Counted from the stretch's first letter, positions 45,401 to 60,400 are shown. The stretch is DNA of 64,000 nucleotides from Chrysaora quinquecirrha (GCA_014526335.1 JACTAT010000022.1:1742604-1806603), one strand, 5' to 3'. Translations and numbers: made by a program. Notes: generated from the letters alone by a model not told the origin.

Positions 45401-48400
45401 TAGTTTGTTAGTTTTGAAGCGGCCCAAGCTAGATAAGCTCAGCTTTTCTTGGGCCTTGTAGAATAGCTACTTTTTACCATTGTAAATTGTATTTCTACGA
45501 ATAAAAATGAATTGAATTGAATTGAATATTCAGTAAGATACAATGATTTACACGGTACTATAATAATAATAATAATAATAATAGAAATATTTATACAGGT
45601 TAAAGCCTTTTCTGTGCCAAAAGGCACTGTTATCAATAAGGGTCCTGTATACTATACAGTGCGATGATATAATGGTTACCTTTCCTTGGCTATATGACTG
45701 TTATCAATAAGGGTCCTGTATACTATACAGTGCGATGATATAATGGTTACCTTTCCTTGGCTATATGACTGTGTAGCAATGAGAAATGAAGATGAGAGAG
45801 AATTATACAATAACTGTCCTTTATTTGCTTCTTTTTCAGGGCAATATAGGCCTTGGTGGCGAAAATAGAGTTTTTCCACAGAATATAACACTTTACTTAA
45901 GACCTGGTAAGTATAACGCCAGTTTGAATTTGATTATTTTTTGCTTTCTTCTAAGGGATATTAAGTTATTTAATATTTATCTCGACAGACCTGGGGTTAA
46001 TGTCAACTACGTACTCAGCGTTTCCTATCTCATCCCCATATGACCCCACCCCCTTGATTCTGTGATGCATCTTCAATGCAGCATGCAACCAGTGTATTTT
46101 GTTGAATGTGTGTTTTTACAGAAGGGGCCAGGGGACATTTGCTTGCTTTGGGCTTACTTTTTCCCAACCACTGAAAATTTCTTCAAAAATACCCTATGTT
46201 CATCGTTTACCACCTCTAAATTTTTGGGGATGAAAGTGCTAGTTATAAAGTACAATTCATTAAAAAACAATAGTAATTAATACTAAACAAACCAGTACTT
46301 CTTAGTGCGTTGCTCTCTTTTTCTGTCCTACTGCATAGCCGAATCTCGACCCGAATTTAGCTTGTTTTTTCCCTTCATTTTCCACAGGTAGACCAACAAC
46401 AGTTAATGTCAAAGTGAAAACACCTACTGATTTCCCTGTGGATTTATACTATCTTATGGATCTATCCAATTCAATGGAGGACGATAAACGGCAAATCGAA
46501 AGTATTGGAAGTTTACTAAGTAAGTCTATAGTGATTTTATTTACTAAGACCCCCCTTCCAAGAAAGGTCACGATGGGCGTTTCGTTTGCACGAGTACGCA
46601 TGAATCTGTCCCTTTTTGGGGACGTCATCGTATCTATAGTCTTGTTAACTGAATCCCAGTTATCGCTCATCAAACCGAGACTTACACCAAACTAAGATCT
46701 CTCAAACTTGTTGATGAGTCGATTATGAGTTGTAGTCGATTAGCTTGAGCAGTTGAAGTCAATAGCGATAACTGCGACTCAGGTAATAATTCTAGGTCCG
46801 CCAGATAAGCAAATCAATTTGGATCCGTTCCAAATCCATCCACGTGTAAACGCAATGAAATCGTACTCATCTCTTACCCGAAAAGTACAGAAAATTTGGA
46901 TCCATTTGTGTCAGTCTTCTGTTTTCATTAAGGATTTTCAAGATGACTGCTGGAAAGTGCAGTCGAATATACAGTAAATAGCAAACAATTGTGTCATCTT
47001 CGTTTCTCTTTCTGCTAAAAATTATTTAAGCTCGATTGTGTAGATTGTGTTTCCTTGGCTATATACACGGCCCTTTTATTCGGACTACACTCTATATTTA
47101 GGAAGATTTTTTTTCATTCTTATTTCACCCGAGGTACTTTTGGCACTTTATGTACTCAGTGGAGTATCTTTGTATTTTAGCATTTCATAGTATTAAAAGC
47201 ATCATGTTAAAAGGTGTTTCTCGATTGTTTTAACTAAAATCATCACTGAACTTTTTGACGAGGCAAAATCTTTTTTCAGAGGAGAAAATGGGAGAAGTTA
47301 CTTCAAATTTTCGTCTTGGATTTGGTGCTTTTGTGGATAAGAATCTTGGTCCTTATACATTTACTAGTGAACCAGAGTAAGTTTTTTTATATATCTAATA
47401 GACTAATTAATTTTTCATGTCATACTGCATCTGTTAATTTCATATTGTATTCATCAGCATGTTTATACTGCATTGTTCAGCATGTTCATTTCATTTGGCA
47501 TTCTTCAGCGTATTCATTTCATACTGTATTCGTCAGCATGTTCATTTTATTTGGCATTCGTCAGTATGTTCATTTCATACTGTATTCGTCATCATGTTCA
47601 TTTCATACTGTATTCGTCAACATGCTCATTTCATACTGTATTCGTCAGCATGTTCATTTCATACTGTATTCGTCAGCATGTTCATTTTATTTGGCATTCG
47701 TCAGCATGTTCATTTCATACTGTATTCGTCATCATGTTAATTTCATACTGTATTCGTCAGCATGTTCATTTTATTTGGCATTCGTCAGTATGTTCATTTC
47801 ATACTGTATTCGTCATCATGTTAATTTCATACTGTATTCGTCATCATGTTCATTTCATACTGTATTCGTCAACATGCTCATTTCATACTGTATTCGTCAG
47901 CATGTTCATTTCATACTGTATTCGTCAGCATGTTCATTTTATTTGGCATTCGTCAGCATGTTCATTTCATACTGTATTCGTCATCATGTTCATTTCATAC
48001 TGTATTCGTCAGCATGTTCATTTTATTTGACATCCATCAGCGTGTTCATTTCATACTGTATTCGTCAGCATGTTCATTTTATTTGACATTCGTCAGCGTG
48101 TTCATTTCATACTGTATTCGTCAGCATGTTCATTTTATTTGACATTCGTCAGCGTGTTCATTTCATACTGTATTCGTCATCATGTTCATTTCATACTGTA
48201 TTCGTCAACATGCTCATTTCATACTGTATTCGTCAACATGCTCATTTCATACTGTATTCGTCAGCATGTTCATTTTATTTGACATTCGTCAGCGTGTTCA
48301 TTTCATACTGTATTCGTCAGCATGTTCATTTTATTTGACATTCATCAGCGTGTTCATTTCATACTGTATTCGTCAGCATGTTCATTTTATTTGACATTCA

Positions 48401-51400
48401 TCAGCGTGTTCATTTCATACTGTATTCGTCAGCATGTTCATTTTATTTGACATTCGTCAGCGTGTTCATTTCATACTGTATTCGTCATCATGTTCATTTC
48501 ATACTGTATTCGTCAACATGCTCATTTCATACTGTATTCGTCAACATGCTCATTTCATACTGTATTCGTCAGCATGTTCATTTCATACTGTATTCATCAG
48601 CGTGTTCATTTCATACTGTATTCGTCAGCATGTTCATTTTATTTGACATTCGTCAGCGTGTTCATTTCATACTGTATTCGTCATCATGTTCATTTCATAC
48701 TGTATTCGTCATCATGTTCATTTCATATTGTATTCGTCAGCATGTTCATTTTATTTGACATTCGTCAGCGTGTTCATTTCATACTGTATTCGTCATCATG
48801 TTCATTTCATACTGTATTCGTCAACATGCTCATTTCATACTGTATTCGTCAACATGCTCATTTCATACTGTATTCGTCAGCATGTTCATTTCATACTGTA
48901 TTCGTCAGCATGTTCATTTTATTTGGCATTCGTCAGCATGTTCATTTCATACTGTATTCGTCATCATGTTAATTTCATACTGTATTCGTCAGCATGTTCA
49001 TTTTATTTGACATCCATCAGCGTGTTCATTTCATACTGTATTCGTCAGCATGTTCATTTTATTTGACATTCGTCAGCGTGTTCATTTCATACTGTATTCG
49101 TCAGCATGTTCATTTTATTTGACATTCGTCAGCGTGTTCATTTCATACTGTATTCGTCATCATGTTCATTTCATACTGTATTCGTCAACATGCTCATTTC
49201 ATACTGTATTCGTCAACATGCTCATTTCATACTGTATTCGTCAGCATGTTCATTTTATTTGACATTCGTCAGCGTGTTCATTTCATACTGTATTCGTCAG
49301 CATGTTCATTTTATTTGACATTCATCAGCGTGTTCATTTCATACTGTATTCGTCAGCATGTTCATTTTATTTGACATTCATCAGCGTGTTCATTTCATAC
49401 TGTATTCGTCATCATGTTCATTTTATTTGACATTCGTCAGCGTGTTCATTTCATACTGTATTCGTCATCATGTTCATTTCATACTGTATTCGTCAGCATG
49501 TTCATTTTATTTGACATTCGTCAGCGTGTTCATTTCATACTGTATTCGTCAGCATGTTCATTTTATTTGACATTCGTCAGCGTGTTCATTTCATACTGTA
49601 TTCGTCATCATGTTCATTTCATACTGTATTCGTCATCATGTTCATTTCATATTGTATTCGTCAGCATGTTCATTTTATTTGACATTCGTCAGCGTGTTCA
49701 TTTCATACTGTATTCGTCATCATGTTCATTTCATACTGTATTCGTCAACATGCTCATTTCATACTGTATTCGTCAGCGTGTTCATTTCATACTGTATTCG
49801 TCATCATGTTCATTTCATATTGTATTCGTCAACATGCTCATTTCATACTGTATTCGTCAACATGCTCATTTCATACTGTATTCGTCAGCATGTTCATTTT
49901 ATTTGACATTCGTCAGCGTGTTCATTTCATACTGTATTCGTCAGCATGTTCATTTTATTTGGCATTTGTCAGCATGTTCATTTCATACTGTATTCGTCAG
50001 CATTATCATTTCAAACTGCATTATCAGCATGTTCATTGTTTATATGCATCTTGGACAAGGGCCAAGGGCTTCTCAATGGTAGACTTTGTTTGGATTTAGC
50101 TCAAGTAGTTTCAGTTAGAAGAAACTTGTATTCCTGAACAATCTGTTTTTTGGGTGTCTTGTTAGTCATGATCAATCGTTTTAGAATACAAACAAAATTA
50201 CGTCAAGGAGCAAAAGATGGAATTCAAAGAACATTTGGCTTCAAAAACTATCTACCCCTTGATCAAGAACCAAAGAAATTCGAGGTAAAATATATAATTT
50301 TTAGAAACTCTTAATTGAAATTATTCACTTAATTATTCTTTAAAAAAAGATGTACTTTTCAATCCTGTTTCTAATTTAAGGATCATAGAAATCGTTGAAA
50401 AAATAAGCTACTTTTATATTTTATCTCTTTTGTTTTCTTAGAACGTCGTAAGGAAAACGAATATCTCATTCAACATTGACGGACCAGAGGGATCTTTGGA
50501 TGCCATGATGCAAGTGGTTGCTTGTGAAAAGGTTAGTTATCATATTAAGGGCATTTTGAATTGTGAGACATAGTGGAACCTTCTCTGGAAATACTTCAAA
50601 GCTTTTTTCTCCGACACTCCTCAGAGTATGAATGTCAGAAATGGACCGAAACCATAAAGGCGGAATTTATACCCAGATGCGGATCTAAAGGCACCAATAA
50701 GAAGGTGAAGCTGAATTGAATTGTGTTTCCAACACCAATCAGCTTGTGGCATACAGCGGGATGACCAATAAACCTAATTGAAGAATCCAAATGAAAAAAG
50801 AGCTATTTCTGCCTACAAAGAACCGGTTTTTGGTTTTGATGTGGACAGATTCCAAAAGTCCTAATTGAAATATTGATCCTGCTCTGCCAATTATTCGAAA
50901 ACGATCCTCGTTGTAATTTTCTGCACAATGAAGGCGATCCAAAATGTTTTCCTATGGCAGATTCATACTTAAGGGTGGTTGGACATTTACTGCTTATCTT
51001 CGTGCGGTATAGAATATACCGTCCCATGCAAACTGCTCCCTTTTTAAATGAAAACAGAACAGAAAAAGATGTGTTTGTTGATGTAAAGGGATTTCGTATG
51101 TTAAAGTGTCGGTTAAGGGATGAGGGATGACTTGGAAAACACTGGTTCAAGTCCTCTGCTTTGGAATTGCACTTGTCTAGAAAAGAAGCATTGAAAGTTA
51201 GTTTATTTGCTGACTTGTTTGTAGAAGCCCTGAGTCTTCTAACAAAATTGTTTTTGCTTACAGGAAATCGGATGGAGAGACAAGAAAAAAGCCAGAAGAA
51301 TTGTTATTGTCACAACCGATGCTGGTTTTCATTATGCTGGTGATGGTTTGGTATGTAGTCATTTTAGTATATTGTATTTTTCAATTTTCTAGCTCATGAA

Positions 51401-54400
51401 GTGGTCGCGCAGTTTAATTCAAGTACCTATGCAATCTTGGGCCCAAGACACAGAGACCCCCATTCAAATACGTTTGAAATTGTTGGTTTTTGTTGATTTT
51501 TAATTTTATCACTTTTTCATTTCGAGAGACCCTTTACATGACAATGTTCATTCATTTTCCTTCTATTTCTAGCTTGGTGGTGTTGTTAGGCCAAATGATG
51601 GTTTATGTCATCTCTCTAAAGATGGTGATTACATTAAGTCAACCTCAATGGATTACCCTTCTTTGTCGTTTTTACGTGAAAAGATGTTGGGTGCTGAAAT
51701 CGTTCCTATATTTGCTACAACTGGGAATCTTGATTTGTACAAAGTAATCTTGAATTTTGAATTCTATTCTATTATTTTGAATTTTTCTTTTCTTTATTTT
51801 TAGAGGCCTTTGGATGAATAAATTAGTCTCGGGGTTGTTTAAACTCAAGCCGGTCTGTGTTTCACCCCATTCACTGTTGTGGTTCACCCACTGCTGTGTT
51901 TCACCCCATCCTCTTTACGTTTAAGAGGCGGTTGTCTTTTCACCCAGGTTTAACTCCATGGAACTGCCTATCAGGTTTGCCCCTGTCAACCTTGCAATGG
52001 TGCATATGCCAGCTCTTGATTGGAGGGATCAAGAGGCACCTTCTGTCAGTTGCTGCAAAACTTTGTTGTCATCAGAACTTTAGTTTATAAAATGAATTTT
52101 CAAATTATTACTCCTGAAAAATCATGTAATCTCCAGGGTTTGGCTTTCTCTGGTTTGATCCCAGAAAAGCGAGCATTCCTTATTGGCTTTCTGAAACATC
52201 ATCGAAAATTATTTATCTATGGGCTACATTGAATCGCAATGGCTTTTAATGTAAATTTCTTTTCAGAGAGTTGAAGACTTCTTTGGTAAAGCATCAGGAG
52301 CGGTTGCAGACGCATTGAAAAACGATTCGTCGAATGTCGTTCCTTTGGTTCGCGCAGCTTACGAGAAGATTTCAAGAACTGTCAAAGTCAGCACTGAGAA
52401 GGTACCTGGATTGAATGTCAACATAAAAGCTAAATGCGGGTAAGAAAATTTATTTACTTGTAATAGAGGACTCGTCTATTGTGGAGTTAATAAACCTTAT
52501 AGATATTTGATGTGTGAATCGTAAATCCTGGCTCTCATAATATCGTAGCAGCGTTGGCGACAGTCTGCTTAGGTCTCCCGATTTAAACGAGAGCACTTCC
52601 TTGCGATCATTACGACTGCGCCAACTGTGAATCGGAAGGATCGGGGAGATGAAATGAGTTAAACTTCTCGACTTTTTTGCAGTGAATGGGATCACTTTTC
52701 TCTCATCGATATGGAAGATGGAAGAAAAGCCTGGAGCCTGGTTCCCATAACATCGTAACAGCGTTGGCGACAGTACGTAGGTCGCAGGTCTTCCGATTTT
52801 CATGGCAACACTTTCTTGTGATCATTACGACTGCGCTGACTGGGAATCGGAAGGATCGGGGAGTTGAAATGACTCTTACGACTCTTCCTATCAAGGAAAA
52901 TTTTATTGGGTGTCGCCGACGTCGCCGATTAAGCTATTGTTGGAAAATGGTCACACGGATGAAACTATCCAATCAAAGAAAAGTCATAGCATACTTTTTA
53001 TTTTCTTTGTTAATGTCTGAAACTTTGAGCCCGTCAGTCGCCAACTGTTCCCCAATGGATGGAAACACGTTTTATTTGATCGTTATGTAAGATGAAGAAG
53101 GGATCGGCCACGCACCACCGACTCTTGCGATCTTTAGGGAACTTTGCTTAACTTGTAAGGTGTAAAGGGCGTAAAGGGACAAACTCATTGTTTATATTTT
53201 TCTATTCAGGGACAAGAAACCATGGGAGAACAGAGAAGGATGCACAGGAGTAGAGCTCGGTGAAGAAGTACGTCAGGGTTTCACAAGCAACTTGTGCATT
53301 TCATTCGCTGATTCCTTTGTTAACATTCATGAATAGTCAATCAACGCCTCTACTTGTGACCAAATGATTAGATTAAACTGCCTCCCTATTCTAGCAAATT
53401 TCTAATTGTTGACTAGTGAGTTGGATGGAAAAGTTGAATTTTCCTCTGTACCCATCAATCTTTCTAAAATTTATTCTTTCACATTGACGTCCCATGTCAT
53501 ATACTGCTTGATAGTACACACGGCTTGTTATATACACATTTGGGGGTCTGAACACTAGATAATTTTGAAATCTCTCAGAAGTCCTTATATTTGAAGGAAA
53601 TCTTATTCGTCTACTAAAATGCCCTGGGAAAAGGGCTTTGACTCATCCTGTATGAAGACAGAAGCCTATGTGAGAAAACTGACGTAAAAATTGTACACAG
53701 ATTCCAAGATGTTTACAATTAATAATACATACATAGGTGGGTACTAATAAGAGAGGGGGTTGGGAAAAGTTCAGAAAATTAGTGATTGGGGGGTGTCTAC
53801 TATTCTGGACCCTAGAGCATAGATTTCTCTTAAGTTAGCTAATTTCTTTGTTTTTATTATCATTCTAGGTCAAATTCAATGTGTCTGTAGAGGCAACTGC
53901 TTGTACTAAGAAGCTAAAAGATATTCAAGGGTAAATCATGTTTCCTCTAAATCTCGATATTATTATGAGAAAAAATCTCGATATTATTTTGCTTTTTTGG
54001 AAGATAGTAATTATGTATCGAGCCTTTTGACTGTCATAGAAGTCTATATTGTCATAGGCTGTGCTGTCCAAGTGGTTGCAAGCTAAGTAATTGGTATAAT
54101 TTCGTTGTTTTTCAGTTTCCGAATCCGAACGAGTTTTGATGATGTTTTCGTTAACTTGAAATTAGTCTGTGATTGTGAATGCGATGATCCAATATATGAT
54201 GTAAGTGTTAAATCTCAATATTAGCCTAAATTTCTGCTCCTTGTAGATAAGCCATTAGCTTTGTTGCAGCAATGCTCTACCTTAATATCCAATTGCTTTG
54301 ACAGCATACTTGAGCACAATGCTTCTATCTTTTTAGGTAAAGAATTCACCAATTTGTAATAATCATGGAACACTTAAATGTGGTCAGTGTGTCTGTGACC

Positions 54401-57400
54401 CGTAAGTTTCCTGGTTTTGTTTTTGTTGTTTTAATCATAGCTCTTTATTCTTACCCTTCTCGTTTAATAAAAAATGCTGATAGATAATCTTTTTATAAAT
54501 CTTCATATGTTTAATGACTTCTGTTCTTTTCTAAATTTTTAGGCCATATAAAGGACGTTTCTGTCAATGCAACGAAACAACAAATCGAGATGATACACAA
54601 TGCAGGTAACAACAATAATAAATTGCCAATTTGTTTAGGCAAGAAAAGAAATATTGATAATTGAGGTGCCTCAGCTTAAAGTTGTGTAAACCTTCATTCA
54701 TAGTAATAAGCAAGCAAGCAAGCATTTTATTTGTAAACGCAGGTTTTAGGGTATGGAAGCTTGACATTGATATGGACCTGCAGCTTGTGGCCCCATACTG
54801 ATATCTTAGAACGAATACCCTGGGTACTCATTTACCGACTTCGGAAGGATAGACAGCTTAGCTGACTGTAGGCTTGTGGAGAATAGTCCCCATGAGATTC
54901 TAACCCACGACCTTGCTTGCGAACGGAAGATGAGCGCCTTGACACCTCGGCCACCCCGTCAATAACAAAGTTCTTACTTAAAAACAAGAAATAAGAAAAC
55001 CAGCTAAGCCTAGACTTTTTACCCTAGTACAGTTATTGCTCACGATACCGAGGCTAGCCCTAAAAAGAGATCGCGCAAACTGGTAGGGGTAGAACTAGAA
55101 GTAGTTTGAGCCCCCAGCATTTCAAGTCAAGAGGGATAACTACGACTCAAGACTAGGTTAAGCCTAGTTAAGCTTAGTCTTTTCCTTTCTCGTAAAGGAT
55201 GTATGCCGGTAATTAGCTTGGTAATTTTGAATTGAATTGAATAGAATATTTAAGCAATATTTTCTTATTACTTAATTGCTTGTTTATTTACATCTAAGAA
55301 TTGATGGCACTGGAAGTGTTTGCAGTGATCGAGGAACGTGTGAATGTGGTGAATGTGTCAAGTGTGAAAAATCTAAGGTCAGTTGTCAAAATCAGAGTAT
55401 TGAGTTATTATTGTTCGACAAACAAAATTTGATAATTTTGCTAGAGCCTTTTTAGGTTGTATTAACATCAATGTCTTTGCTGTTACTTTTTACTGTCACT
55501 TTTACTATTTAGTTTGTGATCAAACTTGTTATTGTTTCTTATAGAAACCAGATGAACACATTTATGGAGCTTTTTGTCAGTGCAGCAACGCAACATGTCC
55601 TAAATCATTTGGGCAAATCTGTGGAGGTGAGTTTCAACTTGATTGCTTGATGTATTGATTGGTTGATTATCTAACTGACTGACTGACTGACTGACTGACT
55701 GACTGACTTACTTACTGACTGACTGACTGACTGACTGACTGGCTGGCTGACTGACTGACTGACTGACTGACTGACTGACTGACTGACTGACTGACTGACT
55801 GACTGACTGACTGACTGACTGACTGACTGACTGACTGACTGACTGACTGACTGACTGACTGACTGACTGACTGACTGACTGACTGACTGACTGACTGACT
55901 GACTGACTGACTGACTGACTGACTGACTGACTGAATGAATGATTTATTGACTGGTTTATAGATTGATTGACTTATTGATTCTTTTGGTTGATGGTTGACG
56001 ATGGATTAATCAATCGGTTGTTCATTGATATTTTGTACTGTGTATTTGAAAGATTAATTAGCTTCCTAATCTTCCAACAGGCCCAACTCGTGGAATCTGT
56101 GACTGCAACAGATGCAAATGTGAACCAAATTGGACAGGACCAACGTGTGGACAAGAATGCATCAATTCTACGGCTGGATGTTTGAGTAACAATGTAAGGA
56201 AGACATGCAGTAAAAATTTTATTTTCATCTGTATTCGTTAGATTAAACCTTGAACTTCTAAATTTACACGTTTTTTTCTTATAAAGAATCTAGCTCAAGG
56301 CCTAGTTCATAAAGTTCCTTATTTTTTTACCTCTTTTGAGACGATTGTAGTTCCAAAAGTTCCTTCATGGTTCCTTACTTTAAATTCCACATACAGTTTA
56401 ATGACTACTGTACAAAGACATCTGCATGTAAGCAAAGCTCGAAACTACTCAAGGAAACATTTGATACATGCGCAAAGTACAATTTATGTGATTTTCGACA
56501 GCAAATGAATGGAACAGACTTTCTAATTCTTGATTGTTTGCAGTGATAAAAATATTAAATAATGAAAAGTTCCTGAGTGATTTTCTCTTTAGTAGTATAG
56601 GTTCTTTAAATTTTCGGGCCTTCTACATGTAGGTTCCTTATAAAGTGGTTCCTTATAAAAAAAGGGGTGTAACCCAATACCATGGACAAAATATGTTGTA
56701 ATAGGTATTGAGCCACAACGAAGGAGACTCTTTGCTGATTTTATGATTTTTTTCTTTAGAAAATATGTAGTGACAGAGGATCTTGTGTCTGTGGAAAATG
56801 TACTGGTTGTGCGCCTGGATATTTTGGAACCTACTGTGAACAGTGCTCCGAGGTAGGCAATCATTTTGTGGCTTGATTTCTTTAGCTAATTCTATTGACA
56901 ATCGTGAGCTGATTGGTTTTCAAATACATTGTAAATACAGCTCCAATTTGCTAATTAGCTCTTGGTGAGAAACGTCTGGATTGGCTGTAGTAGGAACAGG
57001 TTGACAATCATGACTTCGTGTAAATGTAACGTTTGCCTTCTTGCACGTTATCAACTTTCTGCAGTTGTTGACATGTTGACGTACGTTAGCATTTACAACT
57101 ACAACTAGCTGGCGTTAGTTCTATCTTGTAGTAAGTCGACATAAACCTGACTTAAGATTAAGATAATTTTTCCTCTGTCTCCCTTCTACCTCTACGGGAA
57201 CCAGGTTTATATGTACGGGGATCATTTAATAATCACATATAATTGTTTATTTTCTAGAATTGTCCTGATCCGTGTGTTGATAACAGAGAATGTGTCAAGT
57301 GTAAAGTTTTCAAAACCAGTAGTCTCAATGCAGCCGCATGTGAAGCAGAATGTGCAAAAAGAAAAGTTACAAAGATCACCACTGTCGATTACGTTCAAGC

Positions 57401-60400
57401 AGGTAGTAAATCTACTTAATTTAACTCTAAATTGAGAATTATTGCCCTAATTGATTCAGGTTGTCAAACTGGCATAATTTCAAAATTGCGAGAAAAAAAC
57501 AAAACAACTTTGGACATATTTTTCGCGCAGTCTCTGCTTGAAGTTTATATATGAAGTTTATATATAACCCCTACCTGTTCTGGCCCATGACACCTTATAC
57601 CTGTGAATCACATTATTGATTCTGAACATACGTATGACTATGAGTAATTTACAATATCTAAACGTTCTTCATTTTAATATTTCATTTTCTATTATTTTAC
57701 CCACGGTTGCCCCACCAGTCAGAGCGACTGTTTTTCAGGGGGGGGGGTGCAAAAATACACACTTAAACCAAGTTAAATACCTTTTAATTTAATTACAATG
57801 GAAAATAGAAAATTTTATCGATCAAAAGAAAAATAATCATTTTAACAAATCTTTAAATTCTCTGGTAGAGATTGCCTGCTTAATCTCCTGACCGAGGCGG
57901 TTCCAGACTACAGCACCGCGATAGGAAATTGCTTCCTGGCCGTTACATGTTTTCGTAAATGGAACATGAATATCTGTATTCGTATTGCGCAGATTTTTAA
58001 AACAGCGAGTTGATTTCCTGTGAAAAGTTCAGACAGATAACCAGGAGCAAGGCCATTTATTAACATTAACACAAAATGACAACACAGCCCTGTTGTGTGT
58101 AGGTTCTTTAAACTTATACGACGGTTGACGTCACACATTGGAAGTCCCATTACTTGACTTGTTTGCTGAAAAACGATCAATAAAAAATCAAACTCTTGCT
58201 GATATTTGAGCCTGGCTATTATTCTTAATTAATTCTTAAATTTCAACTATTTTGAGCCTCAACCTCAATATTCTTATAAATTTATTCTTATAAAAAATGT
58301 GTATAGAGTTATAACATTTTGTTTCTGTTAGGTGCTGGTGAAAGATGTGTAGCCGCAGATAAGGATGATTGTTCGTTTGTTTTTACCTACCGAAAAAGCA
58401 ATATGACAGATGAAATTGAGCTACTAGTTCAAAAAGAAAGAAGTAGGCCAATAATCTTATTAGATTTGTTATGCAAACCCAATTATTCCAATTCCCCAGA
58501 TGTTACACTGTACATTTATATCCAACCGCCTTGGAATCACAAGTTCCCTACTGTTGAAAAGGTTGCAGTATATTACATAGAAACTACAATTTTTAAACCC
58601 GTACTACTCCTATACGACTACTACTGATTCAGACCCTACAATCACGGACAAAAATGTTGAGACTATACTGAAAGTGTACCTCCACATAGCGTATTGGCTC
58701 ACTTTGCCCCCTCCCCCCAGTTCAATGTTGGTAATTTCGTTTCATTCGCCACAGAATTGAGCGACCAATCATGCAGGCAGAATATGTATAAAGAAATCTG
58801 TTGAATGGGGGAGGGGGCAGAGACATTGACCCCCAATCAATGTGACTGAGTATCTGTCTCAACATATTTTGTCCATGATTGTAGATTCCAATACTAATCG
58901 TTTTAATCTTTTTCTCTTTTAGTTTGCCCTGGTGAACCTGATATTTTGGCCATTATTCTTGGTGTCATAGCTGGTATAGTTGGCGTTGGTTTAGCACTTT
59001 TGTTGATTTGGAAACTGTTAGCAACACTAAAGGTAATTTGAAACAATTTTTAATTTTAGTTGAGACCTAAATTTTAAGAACACCCATCTAAACTTAACAG
59101 AAAGATCTAATTTAATCTGAAAGAGAAATGCATTTTTTCTGCCCTTCACATCTTGCTGTTCTTCTTCATCACTTCTTCTTCTTTTTTTCTTTTTCTTCTT
59201 CTTCTTCACCTTCCTCTTCTTCACCTTCTTCTCTTCCTCTTTTTCTTCTTCTTCTTCTTCTTATTCTTCTTCGTATTCTTCGTATTCTTCTCCTTCTTTT
59301 TTACCTTCTTCTTCTCTGTCTCCTCCTTCTCCTTCTTCGTTGTCTTCTTATTCTCTTTCACATTTTTTTTTTCTTTTTTCTTCACCTTCTTACCCTCTTT
59401 CACCTTCTTCTTCTTCCTCTCCTCCTTCTTCTTCATCTTCATCATCATCATCTTCGTCTTCTTCTTCTTTTTCTTCTTCATTTTTCTTCTTCACCTTCTC
59501 TTTCTTTTTCATCCTTTTCTTGTTCTTTTTCGTCTTCTACTTGACCTTCTTATTCATCTCCATCTATGCCTTCTTCTTCATCTGCTTTTCCTCATTTTGT
59601 TTTAATTCGAGTCTGTACACAGACCACTACTAATGACTAAGCCCTGTCTTAAATGAAAATTTATTTCTTAGGATCGAAGAGAACTTGCGAAGTTTAATAA
59701 AGATTTACAAGAGCTCAAGTTTGATACTGTAAGTCTCCTTAACTCTTTATCTCCCTTTGCTTTTAACAAGAATATTAGCTACTTTGAGAACATTACGAAC
59801 ATGTCTTTCTATAAGGTGGCTATCCGAAAAAATACAATCATCCTCAGAGGGCTCTCAAAATGGTTCTTTCTCTTAAAACAAAGTTGATCCAATTGTGTAG
59901 CCAGACATTCATACCCTTCGACATTTTAACATCAGGTTAAGCCTATATAAAAACCTATCTTGGCGATGACTGGGGGAGTGACTGCTCCCTACCCCCTCCC
60001 TGGGCAACTCTACTGATCAGTCTACAGTTCCTGTTTGAATTTTCCGTTTAAGATATATTTTAGGGACAAGCCATTGATTGATAATAATTCGTTAAATTGT
60101 GCCAGTATTTTGGTCTTTGGTATTATTTTATATCAGAACCACTTCCATTAAGCCCTGGCCAAACGATCAAACATTGCTGGTCTAACATTTGAGATTTGCT
60201 TGTCAAGCAAATTGTTTGATCTTTTGGCCACGTCGCAAAACATTGCTCCTCCAACATTTTTTGTTTGGGTCAAGCAAATAATGTTTTTAAACTTTTTTCA
60301 AAAACATCGCGTTGCACATTTTGTTACTTTTGCTTGTCAAGCAATGTTTTTCGACGTGGCCAAACGGTCAAGCATTTGTTGTAAAGCAAATTTAAAATGT

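Noticed and set aside
47418..50034. CRISPR-like appearance of the 28-bp repeat array
   Set aside because: Units are directly adjacent with no unique spacers, and the context is an animal intron.
47316..50137. Many overlapping frames of up to 256 codons with periodic HFILYSSACSF-like peptides
   Set aside because: They are translations of the 28-bp satellite, open in several phases because the unit lacks stops in them. They lie inside an integrin intron.
59128..59633. Phe/Ser/Leu-rich + frames and Lys/Glu-rich - frame
   Set aside because: Direct consequence of the TTC polypyrimidine tract in an integrin intron.
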